DNA from: JBPCRW01 sp050996405
GTDB lineage: Bacteria; Acidobacteriota; Blastocatellia; Pyrinomonadales; Pyrinomonadaceae
Reading direction: 5' to 3'
Assembly: GCA_050996405.1 (NCBI GenBank)
Contig: JBPCRW010000098.1
Span: 1-11,060, forward strand
Length of the DNA stretch: 11,060 nucleotides
A program made the translations under genes and the position numbers. The number at the start of each line of letters is the position of its first letter. Positions within the stretch are counted from its first letter, which is position 1. A model generated the notes under the pieces. That model had not been told where the DNA came from. It worked only from the letters and a program-made list of their open reading frames with translations, and searched no databases. Shown here in pieces: positions 6,489 through 11,060 of this stretch.

Positions 6489-7339
6489 AAATATTCGCCG
6501 CAAAAAGCCAAATCCGCGCGTCCTGTAATCAGCATTTCGCCATCTTCGCGCCAGACGGCTTCGGTCATGCCGCCGACGGCGTGAACCGAAACTTGCCCGC
6601 GCAGATTTTCACGTTGCAAATGCGCGACCGCCGCCGCAATCGAGCAAGTCCCAGACGAAGAAGTTTCGCCCGCGCCGCGTTCCCAAATGCGAATTCCGAT
6701 GTTTTCGGCATCAATCGTTTTGACGAACGTGACGTTCGTTCTTTCGGGAAAAACTTCGGTCGCGCGTTCGATTGCGCGTCCGATTTTCCGCCAATTCCAC
6801 GCCTCAAAATCTTCAACGAAAACGCACACAACCGGATTGCCGACATCAACGAAAAATAATCCGCAAATTCCGCCGATTTCAGGCAGCACGAGTGAAAATG
6901 AATTTGCATCGATTCTAATTGTTTCCGACAAAGGACTTTTCGGTAACTCGAATTTCGGCTTGCCGAGTTCGGCGCGAAACCAGTAAGTTAAATTTTCCTG
7001 TTTCAGCAATTCATAATTTTTTAAACCGCTAATGGTTTGCAGCCGCAAATTCCGCGCGTCCCAGAGTTTTTTGTAATAAAGATACGCGACGGCGCATCGA
7101 GTTCCGTTGCCCGAAAAACTCGCTTCGCTGCCGTCGGAATTAATGATTCGGCACGAATAATCCGCCGGTTCGTTTAATAATTTTTCCAAAACGGCGATGC
7201 CGTCCCCGCCGATTCCCGTATTGCGATTGCAGACTCTCGCGGCAAAATCAAGCGCGTCGGAAACGTCTTTTAATTCTTCCGCTTCAAAGATAATGTAATC
7301 GTTGCCGAAGCCGTGAAATTTACAGAAATTGATTGCCAT
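6470..7339 (-). CDS. dapF: Diaminopimelate epimerase family protein (second Cys replaced)
   Basis: DapF interconverts LL- and meso-diaminopimelate for lysine and peptidoglycan, using two cysteines as acid and base. From ATG 7339 it is 289 residues, near the usual ~275. Matching motifs are FCKFHGFGNDYIIF (5-18), NRNTGIGGDG (39-48), the first catalytic loop SGNGTRC (76-82; Cys82), GNPVVCV (167-173), ERTNVTFV (199-206) and WERGAGET (219-226). Where the family has A-C-G-T-G, this protein reads S-S-G-T-C, so the second catalytic Cys is Ser229 and a Cys occurs three residues later. A GTG at 7360 would add seven residues but lies in a repeat. No clear Shine-Dalgarno is seen. The last residues EARA and the TAA come from the adjacent palindromic repeat. 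The family is firm; exact substrate or mechanism is less certain. Confidence 0.85.
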   Translation of the reverse strand: MAINFCKFHGFGNDYIIFEAEELKDVSDALDFAARVCNRNTGIGGDGIAVLEKLLNEPADYSCRIINSDGSEASFSGNGTRCAVAYLYYKKLWDARNLRLQTISGLKNYELLKQENLTYWFRAELGKPKFELPKSPLSETIRIDANSFSLVLPEIGGICGLFFVDVGNPVVCVFVEDFEAWNWRKIGRAIERATEVFPERTNVTFVKTIDAENIGIRIWERGAGETSSSGTCSIAAAVAHLQRENLRGQVSVHAVGGMTEAVWREDGEMLITGRADLAFCGEYLAEARA

Positions 7340-7352
7340 AAATAGTTTTAAA

Positions 7353-7427
7353 ATAGCCACAAAAAATCACAAAAGACACAAAAATTTTAATTCTTATTTT
7401 GTGTTTTCTGTGATTTTTTGTGGCTAT
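7353..7427. repeat. AT-rich palindromic repeat between dacB and dapF
   Basis: Two 31-nt arms (7353-7383 and 7397-7427) pair at 29 of 31 positions around a 13-nt loop. Each arm reads ATAGCCACAAAAAATCACA and continues with A-rich sequence ending ACACAAAA. It lies in the 119-bp gap between two same-strand genes and would form a hairpin in a dacB-dapF transcript. The sequence class differs from the GC-rich palindromes elsewhere in the window. Confidence 0.85.
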
Positions 7428-7458
7428 CTCTTTTCAAAAATTTTTGTGTTCCTGTATT

Positions 7459-9132
7459 TCAATTCGATTTTCCATTGAAATTTGCCAGCATCACGACGAT
7501 TTCGTCAATCGTTGAAGTTCGCAGGCGGCTTTCGGGAAGGTCGTTGACGAGAAACGAAACCGCGAGCCGTTCGCCGGAAGCGGTCGTCATATAACCGCTT
7601 AAAGCCGAAACTTGGTCAATCGTTCCCGTCTTGCCGCGCAAGTTTCCGGCGGCAGGCGTTCCGACAAAACGATTTTTCAAAGTTCCGTCAACGCCCGCGA
7701 TTGTCAGCGCGTCGCGCCAGCTTTGCGCGTATGGTCGCGCATTCATATACGAATAAAGCTGCGTGACGGCGGCGGGCGTTATCAAATCGTGGCGCGACAA
7801 ACCACAGCCGTCGTATTGCAAAACGCTGCCCGGCGCGATTCCGGCTTGCGTCAAAAAATTCTGCACGACTTCTAAGCCTTTGTCTTCGCTCGTTTTTTTC
7901 GGGTCGGTTTTATCGCCCGTTTGCTCGCCAACGGCGCGTAAAATCAATTCGGTGTAAAGATTCTGGCTCGGCTTCATCGTTTTCGCCGCGATGATGCTGA
8001 ACGGCACGGATTCGAGCCGCGTGATTTCGACGGGCGGAAGCTGCGTCGAAATTCCTAAATTTGTTTTCTCTCTTGCGTTTATGACTTTGGTTTGCCCTGC
8101 AATCGTCACGCCTTTTTGTTCAAGCAGTTGCCGTAAAATCGAAACGAAAACATTTGCCGGACGATACGCTGCTACTTCCGTTTGATATTTTTCGAGATTC
8201 ATCGGAATCGTTCCCGAAAGTTCCAAAACGTTTGAGCCGAGTTTTCTGTAAATTGAAATTTCGCGTTTTGTTCCCGCCGCTTCCGTCGTCACGCGATTCA
8301 TCAAAATCATTCCGTAAGCGTTCGGCAAAATCTGCGCCGAAGCGATTGCGCCGACGCTTGCGCCCGGACGAATAATCAAATCGAGCGCGTTGTCGTTGAT
8401 GGTCAAAGCCGAAACTTCCGCGCCGTAATACCACTGCAAATCGTCCCATTCCCAGGTCGAAGGAATCGCGTCGGAATTAAAATAACTTTCGTCGCCGATT
8501 AAATCTCCTTCAACTCTTTTCACGCCCGCCGCGACGATTTTTTGCGCGAGCGCGTCCATCCCTTTATAATAATCGCCGTCGTTAAAAGCGGTCGAAATAC
8601 TTGGGTCGCCGCGCCCGTAGATTGTTAGATTGCCGTGAATCACGCCGCCAGCGTCCGGCATCGTCGGAGCATAGACGCTCGTCACAAAACGAAAATTCGG
8701 CGTAAGGCGTTCAAACGCCGTCGAAACGGTAAAATTTTTCATATTCGAGGCGGGCATAAAATACTTTTCCGAGTTGTTTTCAAACAAAACTTTGCCCGTG
8801 TCGAGCGAGACGATTTTCACGCCGACCTGCCCGCGCATCAGTTGCGGGCGCGCCAAAACCGCGCGAATTTTGTTTTGCAATTCCGGCAGAGTTTGGATGG
8901 GAACGGGTGTCGGTGTTGTCGTCGGAGTCGGAACGGGCGTTGGCGTAAAAGTCGGCTGCGGAGTCGGCGTTTGCTTTGGAAACAAAGTAGTTCCCGGCGT
9001 TGGAGTCGGTTTGACAATAACGCGGTTGCGCTGCGTTTCCTGCGCCGTCGCCGAAACGAAATTTATTCCGAAGCCGAGCAGAACAAAAGTTAAAATTCCG
9101 GTAAGTTCGATTCGTCTAATTGTTTTTTTCAT
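7459..9132 (-). CDS. dacB: D-alanyl-D-alanine carboxypeptidase/endopeptidase (PBP4 type, S13)
   Basis: This is a periplasmic low-molecular-weight penicillin-binding protein that removes the terminal D-Ala from peptidoglycan stems and may cut cross-links. It is 557 residues, longer than E. coli PBP4 (about 480). It has a basic start and hydrophobic segment (LTGILTFVLLGFGINFVSA, 10-28) as a Sec signal peptide. A Thr/Pro-rich linker follows (about 42-79, many TPTP units), then the S13 domain. The catalytic motifs are all present: S129-N-M-K132, S389-Q-N391 (in KPSQNLYTEL) and K501-T-G. GCGLSRHDL (442-450) corresponds to the usual SGLSR region with Cys for the first Ser. Start ATG 9132 has only a weak AGAAAG ribosome site. 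It is upstream of dapF on the same strand and follows a terminator, so it probably has its own promoter. Confidence 0.93.
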   Translation of the reverse strand: MKKTIRRIELTGILTFVLLGFGINFVSATAQETQRNRVIVKPTPTPGTTLFPKQTPTPQPTFTPTPVPTPTTTPTPVPIQTLPELQNKIRAVLARPQLMRGQVGVKIVSLDTGKVLFENNSEKYFMPASNMKNFTVSTAFERLTPNFRFVTSVYAPTMPDAGGVIHGNLTIYGRGDPSISTAFNDGDYYKGMDALAQKIVAAGVKRVEGDLIGDESYFNSDAIPSTWEWDDLQWYYGAEVSALTINDNALDLIIRPGASVGAIASAQILPNAYGMILMNRVTTEAAGTKREISIYRKLGSNVLELSGTIPMNLEKYQTEVAAYRPANVFVSILRQLLEQKGVTIAGQTKVINAREKTNLGISTQLPPVEITRLESVPFSIIAAKTMKPSQNLYTELILRAVGEQTGDKTDPKKTSEDKGLEVVQNFLTQAGIAPGSVLQYDGCGLSRHDLITPAAVTQLYSYMNARPYAQSWRDALTIAGVDGTLKNRFVGTPAAGNLRGKTGTIDQVSALSGYMTTASGERLAVSFLVNDLPESRLRTSTIDEIVVMLANFNGKSN

Positions 9133-9200
9133 TGTCTTTCTGAAGTTTGATTTACAAATAAGAGTTTCGTTATCTTTGCGTTTCGCGTCAAGCGAAAAAT

Positions 9201-9235
9201 AAAAAAGCTGTCTGGAAAAATCCGACAGCCTTTTT
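9201..9235 (-). terminator. Intrinsic terminator between the exported protein gene and dacB
   Basis: The stem is GCTGTC/GACAGC (9207-9212 with 9224-9229), continued by GGA/TCC after one bulged T, with an A-rich loop. It is flanked by A6 (9201-9206) and T5 (9231-9235), so it would work both ways. On the minus strand it lies 26 bp past the stop of the 9255-10307 gene and is followed by TTTTTTATTTTT. Confidence 0.85.
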
Positions 9236-9254
9236 CAAAAACCTGAAAAACGAA

Positions 9255-10307
9255 TTATTTTTTGCCGAGCAGAATGTCTATGTCGCTCTGCGGAACTTGC
9301 AGATTGAGCATCACTTCGCTGCCCGCCCGCGTAATCTTCGCGTTTTCCGCCATTCGCGCATAAACTGCTTTATCATTTCCGCGCATTCCGCCAAGCACAC
9401 TTTTACCAAGCATTTGCAAGCCCGAAACGGTCGATTCCAAATCTTCGGCTTGCTGCGCGGTGGCGGTTTTCGCCGTCACCGAAACAATTGCTTTTCCATC
9501 ATTCACGTCCATCGAACCGAATAATTGCCGGATTGAATTGATATTTTTTCCGATTTCGTCCGTTTCCGTCATATTCAAAAAACTTGCCAAATCGGGCGGC
9601 ACGTTTCCGCCGAAACTTATAACGGCGTTCGGATTTCGATTCGCTAACGCCAAAATTTCCTGTCCGACGCGCGGCTTGCTTTCCAGAGTTTCGCGCACCC
9701 GCGCCGGCGTTCCAAAAGCTAACGTATTAGCGTCAAGCGCAGTAATTGCCATTTCACTCGAAAGAATTTTATCGAAATTTACAACAACTCCGAGACCAGG
9801 CAGAGAGATATTCGGTATAGATAAATTAGGAGCGATTTCCTTTGGCGTGAATATGTAAATCGTTTTCGCACCGACTTTTTCTTCGCGGAATTTGTCTTTG
9901 GCGACGAGTTTCATCGCTGCCAGCAGCGCGTTAGCATCATACTTTCCGCGCGCCAAAGCAACCGGCTGTAAATCAACATTTTTCGGCGCGTTTTGTTGAT
10001 ATTTCAAACCGACGGCGATTCGTTCAAACTGCCGCAAGTCAATGCCGGTCTGCATTTTTATTTCGTCAATTTTGGCGTTGATTTCAGCCAGCATCTGCGG
10101 CTTAGAGTTCAAAATCTGCGGTAGCGCAACGCTCATCAAACGCTGCAAATCTATGTTTACGACCATATCGGAAACAGGCAGTTTTGCAGACAGTTGATTA
10201 TTTTGCCGCGCCGTTTTTTTAATTTTTTTCGTTCCGGCAAATGAAACGACCGCTAAACTTAACAAAACGGCGGTTATCGCCAAAAAGCTAAAAAATTTTC
10301 TGTTCAT
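9255..10307 (-). CDS. Exported protein of unknown function
   Basis: I do not recognise a named family. The 350-residue product starts MNRKFFSFLAITAVLLSLAVVSFAG, here seen as a basic tip, a hydrophobic core and a probable signal-peptidase site near residue 24. Residues 25-35 are Lys-rich. The rest is soluble alpha/beta-looking, with a hydrophobic-patterned segment around TGIDLRQFERIAVGLKYQQ, a Pro-rich stretch near IPNISLPGLG, and VRETLESKPRVGQEIL later. There is no lipobox Cys, no later membrane segment and no catalytic motif that I can name. GAGG five nt before ATG 10307 supports the start. It stands alone between two hairpins (terminator 9207-9229 downstream, palindromic repeat 10382-10452 upstream), so it is probably a single-gene unit. 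A periplasmic or surface location is inferred from the signal peptide. Confidence 0.8.
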   Translation of the reverse strand: MNRKFFSFLAITAVLLSLAVVSFAGTKKIKKTARQNNQLSAKLPVSDMVVNIDLQRLMSVALPQILNSKPQMLAEINAKIDEIKMQTGIDLRQFERIAVGLKYQQNAPKNVDLQPVALARGKYDANALLAAMKLVAKDKFREEKVGAKTIYIFTPKEIAPNLSIPNISLPGLGVVVNFDKILSSEMAITALDANTLAFGTPARVRETLESKPRVGQEILALANRNPNAVISFGGNVPPDLASFLNMTETDEIGKNINSIRQLFGSMDVNDGKAIVSVTAKTATAQQAEDLESTVSGLQMLGKSVLGGMRGNDKAVYARMAENAKITRAGSEVMLNLQVPQSDIDILLGKK

Positions 10308-10381
10308 TAAAACCTCAAATGGAAAATTAGACTCGGAAACTAGATGAAGCGCGGCGGGTGAACGTTGGCTGACAATTTCGG

Positions 10382-10452
10382 GTCAGAACCACCTGCGTAA
10401 GCGGACGGGTAATCGCGTTAACAACCCGCCCGCTTACGCAGGCGATTCTGAC
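10382..10452. repeat. Long palindromic repeat, copy 2 (71 nt)
   Basis: The arms pair 10382 with 10452 inward: seven pairs (GTCAGAA), a 3-nt imperfect patch, then thirteen pairs (10392-10404 with 10430-10442), one mismatch, five more pairs and a 13-nt loop. The left arm reads CAGAACCACCTGCGTAAGC, matching copy 1 at 15 of 20 aligned positions including the core GCGTAAGC. The right arm carries the last codons and the TAA of the methyltransferase gene. No T-run follows it. Confidence 0.85.
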
Positions 10453-11000
10453 TTGTTTTTGACGACTTCAAATTCAAACCGAATCTCTTTGCCGCGAAAG
10501 ATATTGCTCAAATAATGCTCCCAGAATTTTCGCGTGAAGCGGAATTTCGGATTTCGCTGGTCGAGATTAACCAGAAATTCGATTCCGAAGGCGCGCCATA
10601 AATTCAGCAGCGAAACGTAAGTGCGAACGGGTTTCAGATGAACGTCCGTGTAAAAAGAAAAATTCTGGCGGTCTGGAATAAAAACATGGAACGAATAGGA
10701 ATTGAGATGATTGCGATGCGTCGGGTCGTTTGCCCAATCGGGGTTCGTGTAGTGCGGCGCGAGAAGTTTGATGCGTCCGCCGTTTTTGGTGATGCGGTAA
10801 AGTTCCGTAACGAAAGCCATCACGTCGGGAATGTGTTCGACGACGTGATTTGACACCACCAAATCGAATTCGTCGTCGGCAAACGGATACGGCGTTTGAC
10901 CGAGGTCGTGAATCACGTCCGCGCCGGTTCGCGGATTGTTGTCCAATCCGATTGCGCCGTCGTGTTTGTTTGTGCCGCAGCCGACATCGAGAATCTTCAT
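10434..11000 (-). CDS. Class I SAM-dependent methyltransferase
   Basis: This is a Rossmann-fold methyltransferase of the Methyltransf_11 type, 188 residues from ATG 11000. It opens directly with motif I, MKILDVGCGT (1-10), then the acidic ribose-binding residue in IGLD (17-20), the post-motif PYPFADDEFDLVVSNHVVEHI (38-58; motif IV region), and GGRIKLLAPH (74-83). The C-terminal half (NDPTHRNHLNSYSF, then aromatic- and Arg-rich) probably sets the substrate, which I cannot name. The frame continues upstream through a poly-C stretch giving PPPSPPPRPTT, which looks untranslated; I therefore chose M at 11000. No Shine-Dalgarno is seen there (CACCACTAGA precedes it). The final residues ESPA and the TAA lie in palindromic repeat copy 2. 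Confidence 0.85.
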   Translation of the reverse strand: MKILDVGCGTNKHDGAIGLDNNPRTGADVIHDLGQTPYPFADDEFDLVVSNHVVEHIPDVMAFVTELYRITKNGGRIKLLAPHYTNPDWANDPTHRNHLNSYSFHVFIPDRQNFSFYTDVHLKPVRTYVSLLNLWRAFGIEFLVNLDQRNPKFRFTRKFWEHYLSNIFRGKEIRFEFEVVKNKSESPA

Positions 11001-11009
11001 TCTAGTGGT

Positions 11010-11037
11010 GGGGCGGGGAGGGGGGGAGGGGGGGGGG
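11010..11037 (+). repeat. Poly-G tract, possible G-quadruplex or edge artefact
   Basis: Four G runs of 4, 4, 7 and 10 bases are separated by single C or A bases, just upstream of the methyltransferase start on its template strand. Nothing else in the window is as G-rich. It fits a G-quadruplex motif, a slippage-prone tract, or an assembly or sequencing artefact near a contig end. Confidence 0.6.
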
Positions 11038-11060
11038 AGAGAAGCGAAAAGCAAACCCCA

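Noticed and set aside
6413..6859. 148-codon + strand frame starting in the palindromic repeat
   Set aside because: Antisense to dapF, no family resemblance, and its beginning is repeat sequence.
7340..7360. GTG start giving DapF seven extra residues
   Set aside because: The codons come from the edge of the AT-rich palindrome, and family proteins begin close to the FxKFHGFGND motif, which fits ATG 7339.
9181..9197. Palindrome TTTCGC-GTCAA-GCGAAA with TTGACG on the minus strand upstream of dacB
   Set aside because: It is tempting as a -35 or operator, but no acceptable -10 lies at the right distance and there is no second copy.
8774..9202. Val/Gly-rich 142-codon frame on the + strand
   Set aside because: It is the antisense shadow of the Thr/Pro linker and signal peptide of dacB; the low-complexity repeats explain why it stays open.
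11001..11054. Upstream start of the methyltransferase giving a Pro-rich extension
   Set aside because: The extension is only the translation of the poly-C tract; motif I directly follows the ATG at 11000.

Overview
The window is an ordinary bacterial chromosomal segment, moderately AT-leaning, with Shine-Dalgarno motifs before several genes and short gaps between most genes. My best guess at the source is an Acidobacteriota-type bacterium (Blastocatellia-like). The grounds are the mixture of a poxvirus-type topoisomerase IB, a TIGR04283-like glycosyltransferase, a Thr/Pro-linker PBP4-type carboxypeptidase and GCGTAAGC-core palindromic repeats. That placement is an inference and no 16S or marker gene is present to settle it.

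Layout. 1-123 is the 3' end of an unrecognised gene, followed at once by a complete IS30-family insertion sequence (182-1248) with 26-bp perfect terminal inverted repeats and a transposase frameshifted in an A6 run. Next is purK (1394-2521, +), converging on a family-2 glycosyltransferase (2622-3314, -). A bidirectional hairpin terminator (3376-3411) separates that gene from ruvB (3436-4491, -). Upstream of ruvB lies a small unrecognised protein with an HTH-like N-terminus (4581-5066, -). Both ruvB and this gene are preceded by near-identical 18-bp palindromic motifs beside a TGATATAAT -10 element. The small gene's 5' end carries a 13-bp tandem duplication that breaks its frame after 14 codons. 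Divergently, 5330-6409 (+) encodes a topoisomerase IB. It converges on a cell-wall pair on the minus strand: dapF (6470-7339) and dacB (7459-9132). These are followed by an exported protein of unknown function (9255-10307, -) and a SAM-dependent methyltransferase (10434-11000, -). A poly-G tract sits at the right edge.

How the genes work together. dapF and dacB both concern meso-DAP peptidoglycan (precursor supply and periplasmic peptide trimming). ruvB and the topoisomerase concern DNA recombination and topology. purK belongs to de novo purine synthesis and stands without purE. There is no obvious multi-gene accessory or defence system.

The points most worth following are: (i) the shared operator-like palindrome in front of ruvB and the HTH-like gene, together with the frame-breaking tandem duplication; (ii) two copies of a ~72-bp palindromic repeat whose arms supply the last codons and the stop codons of dapF and of the methyltransferase; (iii) a DapF in which the usual second catalytic cysteine position is serine.
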